A stretch of DNA of 64,000 nt from Lachnospiraceae bacterium. Its GTDB lineage: Bacteria > Bacillota > Clostridia > Lachnospirales > Lachnospiraceae. The DNA is taken from positions 34,926-98,925 of the forward strand of contig WRBB01000005.1 in the NCBI GenBank assembly GCA_009779895.1, in the 5' to 3' direction. The notes under the pieces were generated by a model. The model worked only from the letters and a program-made list of their open reading frames with translations. It searched no databases and was not told where the DNA came from. The number at the start of each line of letters is the position of its first letter. Position 1 is the stretch's first letter. Below are positions 28,913-39,500 of the stretch, in pieces. Made by a program: the position numbers and the translations under genes.

Positions 28913-29210
28913 GACTACCCTCCTTAATCTCCAACGTTTTTATTTCCTCAAATAATTGTTCTATCATTCCGTTTCCACCAAGATTGCGATATGCACTATG
29001 CATTTCCGTGAAGTTCGATAATCCGTGCCTAGTAACAAATTTTCGTTTCTTCCACTTGCTATGATACTCGATAAGCTGAACCTTTAGCATCAACATAGCT
29101 CCCTCTCTCATGCTATCGCGGACTTTTCCTTGCTTTTTCAACATGACGGCAATATAGCCAAACAGCAACGACACAACCCCTCCGATTATCAATTCAGCAA
29201 TTATGCTCAT
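28899..29210 (-). CDS. Holin-like or lysis-associated membrane protein
   Basis: This is a 103-residue protein with a single N-terminal transmembrane helix (LIIGGVVSLLFGYIAVML) followed by a basic, helical cytoplasmic part. It overlaps the holin gene by 14 bases and sits inside the lysis cassette. Small proteins of this architecture near holins are common in clostridial phages. The exact family is not recognised; a second holin or antiholin is possible. Confidence 0.55.
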   Translation of the reverse strand: MSIIAELIIGGVVSLLFGYIAVMLKKQGKVRDSMREGAMLMLKVQLIEYHSKWKKRKFVTRHGLSNFTEMHSAYRNLGGNGMIEQLFEEIKTLEIKEGSHGEI

Positions 29211-29212
29211 CC

Positions 29213-30349
29213 TTACGCGCCCCCTGTTTTTATTAGTTTCGAGAAATTCAAAACCTTAAAGTCTTCAACCGTATAATATGGTGCTACGCCTAAATAACGT
29301 TCATTTATAATATTAAAATTCGTAAACAATAGGAGCTTATCCTTTTCTATTTCCGCAGTCGTTTTCAATGTGACAATTCGTCCAAACAAGTCCGTATTGT
29401 CTTGGTCGGGAACATCGGAAACAACCGTAATTCTATCGCCAACTTTAGGCATTGAAAAGTGACCGCCAAAGTTAAGGTCAATATCCCTGCCAATGCCAGA
29501 CCATTCATTTTGTATCGTAATGGGAATGTCTAATGAAAAAATAAGTCTGTCAGATTCTTGCAAATCTTCGTTGAGCGTTATAGACGTTGCAATTCCTGAT
29601 TTCTGCGTCATATCACCATTACTGCCAATTAATGTAAACTGGCTTATATGCATCGTAAAATGAGATAGTTCAGTAGGCGTGGAAATCACCTCTGTTTTAA
29701 ATCCAACCGTAAAATGCCCTGCTTCCATAAATCTAGCATGGGTATTGTCAGAACTCTCGCAAAATGACGCATTATATAATATGGACGCCTTTAATACAAT
29801 TGGATCAACAGAAACATTTGTCGATATATTCAGTGTGCCCGTCAACAGCATTGTTTCGAAACCATCGGTTGTTGTAAAAGGCACAATATTAATATCTTCT
29901 AGTGGATTATACCACCATCTAAAGTTTCCGGATGTGGATGGTGTGGTTGCATTGACATGCCCGTTAAGCCATAGATACTCTACGTCCTCTACTTTTGTTG
30001 GTAGCGAAATTGTTCTCCATGTATTATGGCAATGCACTAAAAATTCAGCCACCCCGACAGCTTTTGTGGAGTGATCCCAAGGCGCATTTACCCAAACATC
30101 TGGCTCGCCAGATAAAAGATGCACTGTCGCACCCACCTCTTCATCTTGTCGACTATGCCATGCGATTTCCTGATTGATGCTATAATCATTTTCCGTAAGC
30201 GCAACCTCTCGCATAAACCCCGACGGAATCTCAACAGGAGTTCCACCTCCGTTGGAGCTTAAAGCAATCTCGCTTGTTCCATCAAATGATTGCACTGACA
30301 CGCTATTGTCTGACGATACTCGTACTCTCCCAAATTTTTTGTTTTTCAT
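29213..30349 (-). CDS. Phage structural protein of unknown role (baseplate/tail tip region)
   Basis: This is a 378-residue, mostly beta-type protein with many alternating polar and hydrophobic strands, no transmembrane segment and no recognised catalytic motif. It starts after a GGAGG site and lies between the tail fibre and lysis genes. This position in siphoviruses often holds receptor-binding or upper-baseplate proteins. The N-terminus (KKFGRVRVSSDNSVSVQSFDG) could be an attachment strand region. The function is inferred from place only. Confidence 0.5.
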   Translation of the reverse strand: MKNKKFGRVRVSSDNSVSVQSFDGTSEIALSSNGGGTPVEIPSGFMREVALTENDYSINQEIAWHSRQDEEVGATVHLLSGEPDVWVNAPWDHSTKAVGVAEFLVHCHNTWRTISLPTKVEDVEYLWLNGHVNATTPSTSGNFRWWYNPLEDINIVPFTTTDGFETMLLTGTLNISTNVSVDPIVLKASILYNASFCESSDNTHARFMEAGHFTVGFKTEVISTPTELSHFTMHISQFTLIGSNGDMTQKSGIATSITLNEDLQESDRLIFSLDIPITIQNEWSGIGRDIDLNFGGHFSMPKVGDRITVVSDVPDQDNTDLFGRIVTLKTTAEIEKDKLLLFTNFNIINERYLGVAPYYTVEDFKVLNFSKLIKTGGA

Positions 30350-30364
30350 AATTTCAATTTCCTC

Positions 30365-32179
30365 CTACGCGGTTCTTCTCCACATGAAACAAGTTATAAA
30401 TGGTTGCACGACACTTTGTGCCGGGTGTGTATGATTTGGTATTGTGTGAACATGCCCCTCACCACCACCAGTTGAGCCTGTAGCCCCCGTTCCTGCTGCG
30501 GCCGTATTTATCATTGCGGTTGCGCCGTCAGTCGGCAATCTGGAGCCTGTTGTTTCTAAAATACCTGAATCTCCTGTTGTTCCGCCACCACCGCTTAGAA
30601 TGGCCGCATTTCCTGCAACTTGATTCTTTCCCCAACCAGACATCCAGTTGCCCGAACTTACGGCATTCGCAAATCCACGGTTGCTTGACGCCGGGTCAAA
30701 GTTCGCCCCCACCGTTGGATTGGAACCGCTCCGAAAAATAATAATAGCATCAGCCATATTGTGTGTATGATTTGGTGTTGAATGAGTGTGTCCTGTCATT
30801 CTATGCACATGATTGAATCCATGTGTATGACTTGATCCGGCATGAGTATGACTCGGTATCTGTGCTGTCGTTATAGTAGTGCTGCCAGATGTTCCCGCCC
30901 CTCCGCTCGGCGTACTTGACGTTTCCGCGCCACCTGTTGCATTGGCGGTCAGATAGCTTGTCGTGCCATTAGTACCAACTCCTATCAAAGTGCGCCCTGG
31001 CGCAAAAGCTGCCCAAGTGCCGCCAAATAGCGTACCCGGATTGGTGCTATTTATGCTCAAATATATCGAGCCGACGGGATATACTGCATTAAATACACCC
31101 ATATCCGTTAGCGACCAGCTAACATTTGCGGCTCCATCAAAACTTCTTGTTGTGCTACCTATCGTAAAATTTCGTGCTGTTGTCAAAGCATCCGCAGTCA
31201 CAGCTCTTAACGCATGGCCTGCTGCATTAAACCGTGCGACTAGCCACGCCTTACAATTTCTCGCCACAACCAACCACGCTTGTAAAGCAGTAGATGCAAC
31301 CGGTGGCAATGCATTAGATGCCGTTCCTGCAGGTGTTGCTACCGCCACTCCCATAGTCGCATTTGCGCTACCATCAAATTGCGCGGATGTTGTAATTGCA
31401 GAATTTACAGCTAAAGTTCTTGGAGTCTGCAATCTTGTAGCAGAACCCGCATTTCCTGTTTCTAAAATAGCCCTAGCATCATCAGCGGTAATAAAATCGC
31501 TAATGTCAACATCCATGGAACCTTTGTCTTTCCACGTATCGTTAATCCATACCCACTGTTCCGCAATCCCACCATCTTCAATTATTAAATAAATCCGGTT
31601 TTCCTCGCCTGTTTCTGGCAGTTCGTCCACAACACGAAATATATCTGGGTCTACAGTGCTGTTTATGATGGTATTTCGTCCATCCGCCTCAACCGTTACA
31701 TTGTCGCCGGCGACTATCTGACGCGCTAATAATTCGTCTACATCTGGTCGGATGCCATTATTGATTGTATTGTCTATCCTGTTTATGCTTCCGACAATAA
31801 GAACAACATCGTTTAAGATTGCATCTACGCGATTTTCTACAGCACTAATTCTATTTTCGAGGATATCCGATAAATCAATCGTAACCCACTCTGTTCCACT
31901 TCCATCAATCGCCAAACTTCCATCCGTATTGACAATTTGCATAAATGCACCAGAACCACCCTGCACTCCCAATAAAACCATTCCATTTCCCGCATGATTT
32001 ATAGTCCACACCGTATTGTCCGGTAGAATAAATGCATGATGCCTATTAAGCAATCCCGGCGGTATCGTCATTAGCGAATCTACAGGAATCATCCACGCAT
32101 CCCCAAGGCAAGACCCTGTCATATCTGGCGGTGGATTTCCAAAGCCGCACATGTTCGGCGGCGGTATTTTCATTGACAT
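30365..32179 (-). CDS. Tail fibre protein with collar-type C-terminus
   Basis: This is a 604-residue fibre. A predicted helical middle region (DILENRISAVENRVDAIL) is followed by Ala/Thr-rich repeats. Then comes a segment with YPVGSIYLSI and GTLFGGTWAAF, hallmarks of phage tail collar/fibre tip domains. The tip contains a cluster of His-x-His pairs (SHTHAGSSHTHGF, TGHTHSTPNHTH, and VHTIPNHTH near the end). In T4 gp12 and similar fibres such pairs bind iron or zinc along the trimer axis. It should recognise the host surface. Confidence 0.85.
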   Translation of the reverse strand: MSMKIPPPNMCGFGNPPPDMTGSCLGDAWMIPVDSLMTIPPGLLNRHHAFILPDNTVWTINHAGNGMVLLGVQGGSGAFMQIVNTDGSLAIDGSGTEWVTIDLSDILENRISAVENRVDAILNDVVLIVGSINRIDNTINNGIRPDVDELLARQIVAGDNVTVEADGRNTIINSTVDPDIFRVVDELPETGEENRIYLIIEDGGIAEQWVWINDTWKDKGSMDVDISDFITADDARAILETGNAGSATRLQTPRTLAVNSAITTSAQFDGSANATMGVAVATPAGTASNALPPVASTALQAWLVVARNCKAWLVARFNAAGHALRAVTADALTTARNFTIGSTTRSFDGAANVSWSLTDMGVFNAVYPVGSIYLSINSTNPGTLFGGTWAAFAPGRTLIGVGTNGTTSYLTANATGGAETSSTPSGGAGTSGSTTITTAQIPSHTHAGSSHTHGFNHVHRMTGHTHSTPNHTHNMADAIIIFRSGSNPTVGANFDPASSNRGFANAVSSGNWMSGWGKNQVAGNAAILSGGGGTTGDSGILETTGSRLPTDGATAMINTAAAGTGATGSTGGGEGHVHTIPNHTHPAQSVVQPFITCFMWRRTA

Positions 32180-32188
32180 ATCTCCCTC

Positions 32189-32956
32189 CTAAAAAAATGA
32201 ACTCTCTTCCATTTCAACAAATGATGTAGCAGAAACTCCCCTTAATGGCTGCACATTGTTTACACGTATTCGCGAACCATGCAAATCTGTTGATTGCGTC
32301 AGAGGAATCGGTATGGCTGGCCTTGAATACATAGTTAATCGACCGCCGATATCCCTCACAGCCGTATAATGCTGTCTAACCGCCTGCGTATTGATATCAA
32401 CCGTCCGCAAGAATAGCAGGTTATGCAAGGCTATATTTGTAGACAATGGCAATCCATCAATCGTTCCCCATTCAAACGGGTTGCTCGCCGGAACTAAAAT
32501 TGGCGCATCTACATGGATATATAGCTCGAACAGTATCAATCCCAAGCGGCGATGAAATCTTATGTCTTGCGATAATACGGTGAGTGGAAGATTTGGACGT
32601 GGAATAAATACTGCTCTCTCCCAATTATCTAATCCCATCCCCTGTATTTCGCTCCACTGTCCGCATTCGTTGCATACCATTGCGGATTTTAGATTGTATA
32701 GACCGCTTAAAAACCTATCAATCCACTCCTTTATATCGCAAATGTCAACGCTTGGCAGCTCCTCCCTTGCTCCATTGATGTAACAGTCCACCAAATCCTG
32801 CAACGCCTCGCAATTATCCTGTCCGGCTCTTGGGTCAAGCCCAGTGTTATTCCCTAATGACCGACAGATTGCATTCGTTACACCATTCACGATGAAATCT
32901 GGTAAATTTTCCGCTATTTGCCTACACGCATCACACGCATGGTTAGCATTGCTCAT
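32189..32956 (-). CDS. Hypothetical tail-region protein, cysteine-containing
   Basis: This is a 255-residue protein of unknown family between the fibre gene and a 160-residue protein whose gene it overlaps by 14 bases. The N-terminal third is helical and contains paired cysteines (CDACRQ, CNECGQW), which suggests metal binding. The C-terminal half looks beta-rich, with FRDIRFHRRLGLILFELY-like strands. A role in baseplate assembly or fibre attachment is possible from position only. Confidence 0.5.
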   Translation of the reverse strand: MSNANHACDACRQIAENLPDFIVNGVTNAICRSLGNNTGLDPRAGQDNCEALQDLVDCYINGAREELPSVDICDIKEWIDRFLSGLYNLKSAMVCNECGQWSEIQGMGLDNWERAVFIPRPNLPLTVLSQDIRFHRRLGLILFELYIHVDAPILVPASNPFEWGTIDGLPLSTNIALHNLLFLRTVDINTQAVRQHYTAVRDIGGRLTMYSRPAIPIPLTQSTDLHGSRIRVNNVQPLRGVSATSFVEMEESSFF

Positions 32957-33425
32957 TTCTTTTTACCTCCTCTGCTTTTAACATATCGCTGAAACAACTT
33001 GCACAATCCGTAATTTCGACACCTATAAACCTAGCCATCTCTGCGTTTAGCAATTGGTTAAAGTCTATGAAAGCATCGTAATCATCATTGCTCCCCGTCG
33101 CTTGCCACACCTCAAACTTGACAATTGCAACATTCAGCATGTGTTTTACGTTGCACCACGCCGACTTATCGCCTTTACTGTCAAACATTTCATACAGCCT
33201 AAGCATGTCACTCCGGCGCATCCGTGCAATTTGATAACTATTTTCTCTTGATTGCGTAATTTTTTTTAAATGCTCGGAAAGACAATCAAAATCTTCTAGC
33301 TCTAATTCGCTTGTCAGTTTCTCGATATCAGTTTTCAAATGCATCTCCAAGGCAACCAAATGCATCAACCCGCGTATCACATCTTCTGCTGCGCCGCTGG
33401 CTGTATGCGTGTTATAATTCTTCAA
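32943..33425 (-). CDS. Hypothetical phage protein, helical
   Basis: This is a 160-residue, largely alpha-helical protein without a recognised family. It begins at a TTG that lies seven bases after GGAGG, inside the end of the preceding small zinc-binding gene (14-base overlap). The C-terminus contains CASC. The strong ribosome binding site and tight packing support a real gene. Confidence 0.6.
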   Translation of the reverse strand: MKNYNTHTASGAAEDVIRGLMHLVALEMHLKTDIEKLTSELELEDFDCLSEHLKKITQSRENSYQIARMRRSDMLRLYEMFDSKGDKSAWCNVKHMLNVAIVKFEVWQATGSNDDYDAFIDFNQLLNAEMARFIGVEITDCASCFSDMLKAEEVKRNEQC

Positions 33426-33570
33426 AACAATCCTCCTCTCTGTCTAAGAACCCTTTCTTATCGGCACAATCAAGACACAAGAAGAATATCTCCCAAAACG
33501 TTTCCCTCTTTATAGAAAACGGCATCACCTCATGAATCGTACCACATTCTTCACATTCTTCTATATCCAT
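33412..33570 (-). CDS. Small zinc-ribbon-like phage protein
   Basis: This is a 52-residue protein with two CxxC pairs (CEECG and CLDCAD) about 23 residues apart, the pattern of a zinc ribbon. It has a GGAGGGGGAG ribosome binding site just before the ATG. It lies between the Tal-like gene and the TTG-started gene that it overlaps. A regulatory or structural role cannot be told apart. Confidence 0.65.
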   Translation of the reverse strand: MDIEECEECGTIHEVMPFSIKRETFWEIFFLCLDCADKKGFLDREEDCFEEL

Positions 33571-33582
33571 ATCTCCCCCTCC

Positions 33583-35472
33583 TTATCTGTTGACGTGATT
33601 ATGGTTTATAAAGCTGATATATCTAGCTCTAAAAGTTCCATCGCCAGAAATCTCTATGTTCTTAGCTCCAGCCCTTAGAATCTCTTCTGCTATTGCGCGT
33701 GGTACGTTGGATGCGATTTTTTGCCAGTCAAACGTGTCATTGTCTGACGGAAAAACCCCTTGCCCAGTTAGCCAACCATTAGGATAAAGTGTTGTGAAAA
33801 TTGATGTAACGTCATAACCGTTTATGCTTATCCCAAAATTTGTAGCCGTTGGAGGCAAATCAGTGACGCCGCCAACAAAGGCGCTTCTTGTACCTGTCGC
33901 AGAATGTCCGTGTGGGTCTGGGTCTATCGCATTGCCCACTATGCTGAGGCTAGTGTTGTTTACCGTCACATTTAACTCCCTCGCCTCGTCTGAATCAGAC
34001 AACGGAACTCTCGTACCCTCAATAATTACCCTGAACTCAAAACGCTCAAAATATATCTTATCCTTACTAATGCTGATATTGAAGTAAGCCGGACTCCCCG
34101 CCGAGCCGTATGCGGTGTATTCGACACCATGCAAATCGTTCATGCCGTTTCGCCTTTGCAGTTGCGAACTTCCGATAATTCGGCTATTTGCATCCGCCTT
34201 GTCATTAAGCATGAAGATAGCATTTGTGATGTCGTTCAACACCGCATCATCACGATTAACACGTATTTCATCATCTAGGGCGATTGTGCTTAATTCCCTG
34301 CCATCAATCGTCATGGTAGTGCGTATTTGACGGACGTATTTATATCCTGTATATGGTTTGTATGCCATTCTCTCAATGTCACACTCTCCTATCAGCTCTT
34401 GCGCTGGGTCATACTCAACCCACACCCTATCTCCAACGTTTAAGTCTGGCGGGATATATGCTGTTTCAATCGGTAGTCGGTCATACCTACGTGCGTTTCG
34501 CAATATATGTGTGGTTGCCTCATACGCTACGCGACTAGCCTTTATTCTATCCTCGTTCGTGACTTCTTCATCCATGCTTGCAAACGGACTTATGGTATTA
34601 AACGATGTTGTTGTCTCCAACAACCGCCCCTCTTGCTCAATGCTTTTATCGTCACGGATTCGGTATTCAAAGTTTTGGTTTGGCGCTATCTCTAAAAGCG
34701 TTTCGTCATATTCGTATTCACGCTCATTATTAACATCATCTCGTATTTTTTCTATTGGGAATCCGTCAATCCAATATTCAGGATGCAAGTATACATCTCG
34801 TAATGTTAGCGATGACATTCCACTATCGGACTTTTGACCATAGACAACAGCAACATTCCTAACTGTGTCAAAATTCGTGCCAGATGGTGTTATAGAGATG
34901 ATCGGGAATATCCCTTGCTCAATATTCTTTCTATGCGCCGAGAAAATATATCCGCTATCCCTGCCAAACTCGCCAAACTCAACATTTTTTCCTGCAATAA
35001 ATGGATTGATTCGCCAATGGCTTCTTGTTGTCATTTCGCTAAGTGTTGACAGTGCTGTTGCTTGCGTTTCACGACTAAATACATAATCCACGATATAATT
35101 ATTAATGGTCTGATTATCCACACTCCAGCCCGCAGGAATAAATTCTTCATTTTCAAACAAATTATCTAAAGGCTCTAGCTTTATCGCCCTATTGGTTGGA
35201 ATCTGTCTTTGCTCTAATTCCGTAGAAATATGACTTATTGTAAGCCCTTGTGTTCCTGCTTGATAATCTGGTCTAATGTCGGTAATCAACCCATGAAACA
35301 CCTTGTCGGAGAAAAAATACAAAGCAGTATCCCATGGCTGAATATCCTCTCGCAAAGCGACCGTGATTTCCAAGCATGGTATGAAATTAAGCTCATTTTG
35401 CAATGTTCCAACATTTGTGATGCTTGTTATTCTGCCGACTATGCTGTCATTTCTTCTTATCTCTATATACAT
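33583..35472 (-). CDS. Tail-associated (Tal/Gp37-like) protein
   Basis: This is a 629-residue protein placed after Dit, where siphoviruses encode the tail hub protein that closes the tube and begins the tip. The N-terminus (MYIEIRRNDSIVGRITSI... VALREDIQPWDTALYFF... GLITDIRPDYQAGTQG) resembles the hub domains of Gp37-like proteins of Gram-positive phages. The central VGDRVWVEYDPAQEL and the C-terminal beta-rich part fit this. No lytic domain is recognised in the C-terminus. Confidence 0.7.
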   Translation of the reverse strand: MYIEIRRNDSIVGRITSITNVGTLQNELNFIPCLEITVALREDIQPWDTALYFFSDKVFHGLITDIRPDYQAGTQGLTISHISTELEQRQIPTNRAIKLEPLDNLFENEEFIPAGWSVDNQTINNYIVDYVFSRETQATALSTLSEMTTRSHWRINPFIAGKNVEFGEFGRDSGYIFSAHRKNIEQGIFPIISITPSGTNFDTVRNVAVVYGQKSDSGMSSLTLRDVYLHPEYWIDGFPIEKIRDDVNNEREYEYDETLLEIAPNQNFEYRIRDDKSIEQEGRLLETTTSFNTISPFASMDEEVTNEDRIKASRVAYEATTHILRNARRYDRLPIETAYIPPDLNVGDRVWVEYDPAQELIGECDIERMAYKPYTGYKYVRQIRTTMTIDGRELSTIALDDEIRVNRDDAVLNDITNAIFMLNDKADANSRIIGSSQLQRRNGMNDLHGVEYTAYGSAGSPAYFNISISKDKIYFERFEFRVIIEGTRVPLSDSDEARELNVTVNNTSLSIVGNAIDPDPHGHSATGTRSAFVGGVTDLPPTATNFGISINGYDVTSIFTTLYPNGWLTGQGVFPSDNDTFDWQKIASNVPRAIAEEILRAGAKNIEISGDGTFRARYISFINHNHVNR

Positions 35473-35481
35473 ATCAGCTCC

Positions 35482-36597
35482 TTACGGTGTCATTGCCTGA
35501 TATCGAATCCTAACGCAACTGCCGATATTGCACTCTCCAGTGTTTATCCGCACGCTATTACTGCCTTGTTGCACATATAGCCTGAATCCGCTCTGTATTT
35601 CTATGTCATCCTGCGGAATGTCGACCGTGCATATTTCCCCGCACCTGCCTATATATTGCACGGTTAAGCCATCTTTTATAACTAATCTGCCGTTAAAGTG
35701 ACCATTTATCTTAAAAGTCGTACTGTTCAGCGTGATTATCGGGTCGATAAACTCTCCGTCAAGAAACATAGTTACTCTATTGGTTGTGATTGTTGTTTGA
35801 CCGATAAAAGTTGTTGCAATTAAATATGATTCACTAAGGCGCCTGCAAAAACTAAAGTCGTACAAATCCTCTATCCTATGCCATAATCTATCCCTTGCCG
35901 AGCAGTCCATAATTATCCTGTATCGTGATTCACAGTCCATGACAAAAGTTCTTAGCGCATCCCAACCCCTTACGCAGAGTGAGTTTTCTATTTTGATGTA
36001 ATCGCACCTCGAAAGACAAGCATCGCACCTACATCTATCATCCGACTTGGGAACACACAGGCAATCGCATTCAACGCAAGGCTCTAAGCCCCTTAAGCAA
36101 AAGTACTCATTCCAATCACATAAATCATATCGCTGAAAAAAGATTGTGCGTGGGTCAGCCGTCACCCAGTAGCCCCAAGGCAATGTAAAATCAACGTCTA
36201 TAGTCACAGAGTTAGGAGTATTGGAGTATACTTCTGGCACGCCTCTGACAAGTGCAAGTGTGTATATAAGCTCCATTCCATCAATTGCATAAAGAATCCC
36301 ATGTCTTGCGAATTGGCTCAAAACAAATCGCTTGTACAATTCCCTGTCGTATTTCCCTAGTTTTCTAACATCTATAGTTATGCTGATTGACAAAGATTGC
36401 TCAGCCTGCAACGCCTCCACCCTATTGGTCTTGTATAAACTACCGTGCTGATTAAATAATGGGCTTGTAGTCACTTTTGTTGGTCGTGACAAACTGGCAC
36501 TCCCTAACATCTCCCACTGGTCAATTACAAGGTCATTAAATTGTATATATCGCCTGTTTAGATTGAAATCATAAAGGCATTTGCTGCTAAGTAACAT
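35482..36597 (-). CDS. Distal tail protein (Dit) with cysteine-rich insertion
   Basis: This is a 371-residue protein following the tape measure gene, the normal position of Dit, the hexameric hub that joins tube and baseplate. The N-terminal part (FNDLVIDQWEMLGSASLSRPTK, ISITIDVRKLGKYDRELY and TLPWGYW) fits the Dit galectin-tube region. Residues 160-208 form an unusual insertion with eleven cysteines (for example CVECDCLC, CRCDACLSRC). The last part is a beta domain. The Dit call rests on position and N-terminal pattern; the insertion is described in the findings. Confidence 0.78.
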   Translation of the reverse strand: MLLSSKCLYDFNLNRRYIQFNDLVIDQWEMLGSASLSRPTKVTTSPLFNQHGSLYKTNRVEALQAEQSLSISITIDVRKLGKYDRELYKRFVLSQFARHGILYAIDGMELIYTLALVRGVPEVYSNTPNSVTIDVDFTLPWGYWVTADPRTIFFQRYDLCDWNEYFCLRGLEPCVECDCLCVPKSDDRCRCDACLSRCDYIKIENSLCVRGWDALRTFVMDCESRYRIIMDCSARDRLWHRIEDLYDFSFCRRLSESYLIATTFIGQTTITTNRVTMFLDGEFIDPIITLNSTTFKINGHFNGRLVIKDGLTVQYIGRCGEICTVDIPQDDIEIQSGFRLYVQQGSNSVRINTGECNIGSCVRIRYQAMTP

Positions 36598-39500
36598 ATC
36601 TTGTCAATCTCCCTGTGAATCCTACGGGGTCTTGCACTCCATAGGTGTGTAGTGATACGGTTTTATTGTCGTTGTTGATGTTGTTTACAATATTGCTAAC
36701 GTTCGGTTGATAGCTTTGCGGAATGCCGAAACGACCTATCATGCTGTCGTACACGCCCTTTACATCGCAAGCATTCACTCTTCGCATGAAATTCTCACTA
36801 AATAACTGAACTGCTGACTTCTTTTGCACAAACTCGCCCGGTGTCAACATTGCCGGCACGGTATCAGTTCCACGAGGATTGAATATCATGCCTCCACTTG
36901 CTCTATGTTGCGTATTTGCAGAGCCACCGACACGACCACCGATATTTGGAACGCTGATGCTGTTTAACTGAGCCTGTAAATTGCTGGCGATATTTGCTGT
37001 TGCACTCTGAAACCCACTTGCAAGGGATTGTCCAAGTCCACCACCAATACTACTAGCCAGTCCACCTAATCCGCTTATCGCTTGGATTACTTGTGCTGCG
37101 ATATTCGGCAGTCGTGCAATGGCTGCTTGAAATCCTTTCAGCAAAGCCTCTCCCCACATTCGCCCAATTTCTCCTAATCGTCCTATCTTGCCCTCTAGCA
37201 GCCCAATTAGAGCCTCAACATCGGAAATAATTTTCTGCGTGATGTAATCCATGTTTATCCCATCAAGAAACGCCTCTTTGTAGCTATCGCCAATTTCATG
37301 GAAGTTAGTATTTAAGCCCTCTAAATTGCTCATGAATTGAGCGAATCTTCTCGTGAAATCAGTTAAGGTTTTGCTCCAATTCAAGTCGTCTGTTCCCTCT
37401 GCGAACCCTCTAAGAACTTCTATTACTCTTTCAGCCTCATTCACAACGGCTTGAACCTGTGCCTCCATCACTAGGCTTGATTCCATTTCTATCATCGAAT
37501 TATTTATGGATTCTGATATGCTATCCATTGCAGTTACGACAATTTCAACAATGTTATTAATCGCTTCCTCCACTGCTGGACTTGCATTAACAATCCCGTC
37601 TGCTAAAGAATTTATTGCACCCTCGCCTAAATCTAAAAATACTTGTGATGGTGAGTTTTGTTCCCATGTATCTTTAATGCCGTTAATGCCGGACTGTGCA
37701 ACCTCTGTGGTTGCAGTTTCTAGGCTTGTTGCGTCCGCAAAGCCAGAAACTAAGCTGTCTAATGCGCCAACCGCTAGCGCCGTCCATTCTTCGGGATTGA
37801 AATTATCCTCCATTGCCCCAAGAACTTGCTCGGACATGTCTCCAAAAACTTTAGCTATCTCTGTGTCCACGCCCTCAAACTGACTTGTAAACGCACCTGC
37901 AAGATCACTAGCTTGCCCCTCGACATACCCAGAAATTCTAGCTATGTTTTCACCGCCTTGTTCAAGCTCGTGCCGCAATGGTTCTAAGAAACCAACACCG
38001 TATTGTTCGAAGTGCCGCCTTGTATTTTCCCCGTAGACATATGCTATATTCTCTAAAGTCGCCAACCATTCCGCTTGTTGGTCTATGTTGTAACGCAAAT
38101 TGTCCCCCATAGCCCCAAAGAACTGGTCGCTATTTTCTGCCGTCCACCTAAGTGATTCAACAAGCCTGTTTCCGTACTCATCAAAACCACCAAGATATTG
38201 ATTGATTTCTGCAAATCCAGAACCAATTCTTTCCGCCCCACTAAATACAGCAACTCCAAATTCTGCGATTGATTCAATCATGTTGTCGATTGTTGCGATT
38301 CCATCTGCGCCCAGTACGGAAATAGCATTTGCGATGCCCGCTTGCGCAATCATGTGTTCAGCTCGAGCTTCCATCTCCATGCCTCTAGCATGCATGCGCT
38401 GCAGTACAGCGTCGGCCTCCGCCTCGAATTGTGGGAGAGCATTTCTCGCAACCTCTACTCTGTACTTTATATTATCAACGACTTCTTGCGTTGCGTCGTT
38501 GAATCCAACGCCCGGTTGATAGCCGTGTTCGTATGTGGCAGCAAGTGTCGCTTCAAGCGATTCAATATTGGCTTTAAGATTCTCCAAATCTTGCGCTGCG
38601 TCGCCTGTGTCAATAGATAATCCAAGCTCCATAGTGTTTAATTGCTCTCTGGCTCGTTCCACAGCTCTTCTTCTGCTATAACTGTCATGTCTAGGCATTT
38701 CTGCTGCCATTTCGGGATTAAATACGCCTACTGTAGCCCGCGCCAATGATTGAGACAAGGCGAGTCCCTCGCTGCCAGCCCGGTACGCACCATATCCAAG
38801 AATTGCCAAGTAACCAAGCCCCGCAGCGCCCCATGCTGTACCTAGCGTGCCAATGACTGCACTAAGTCCTGCGAGCTTTGGAGTAAATGCCACCAGCGAG
38901 GACAGTCCTGTAAGCACGGCACCAAGGGGCTTGGCCAATGCAACTGCATTAAGTGCCTTACTGGTAAGAAATAAGAACCCGGCGATACGTCCAAGACCAA
39001 CAGCTATATCTCCATTTCCTGCAAATGTAGCAAGCCCTACTAATAGAGGCTCTGCCATGCTCCATGCACCCCTAACAATTCCGATGAATGTATCAATGGC
39101 AGCTCCTAGAGATGCAAAAAATTCAACAAAGTCAAACCGCATCAGTGCATGATAAGCACTTTCCAGCATTGCGACAAGTCCGTTTCCACCACTTCCAAGA
39201 GCACTCGCCAATCCCCCTAATGCACGCTCGGCGACGCTTCCGACCCTGCCGATAAATCCTGCAAGGTTTCCAAATTCTGTATTTTCAAAACTCGTGTTTA
39301 ACCCTTCTAAGATTTCAACAATTCCACGCTGAATCGCAATTCTCGCATTCGCAACCCCTGTTGTAACACCGTCAGAAGCCATTCTCGCTTGCTGTTCGAA
39401 TGTAGCGAAACCATCTAAACCTACACGGTTCAAATGCACTACAGCATCAAGCAAATCCTCCATAGACGTAGCTGAATCTTGCGCCGCCAAAGATTGACGC

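Noticed and set aside
30963..31592. 209-codon plus-strand open frame opposite the tail fibre gene
   Set aside because: It is the antisense shadow of the Ala/Thr/Val-rich fibre; no ribosome site and no protein pattern.
30365..32179. Diversity-generating retroelement acting on the tail fibre
   Set aside because: No reverse transcriptase gene and no A-biased template repeat were found in the window.
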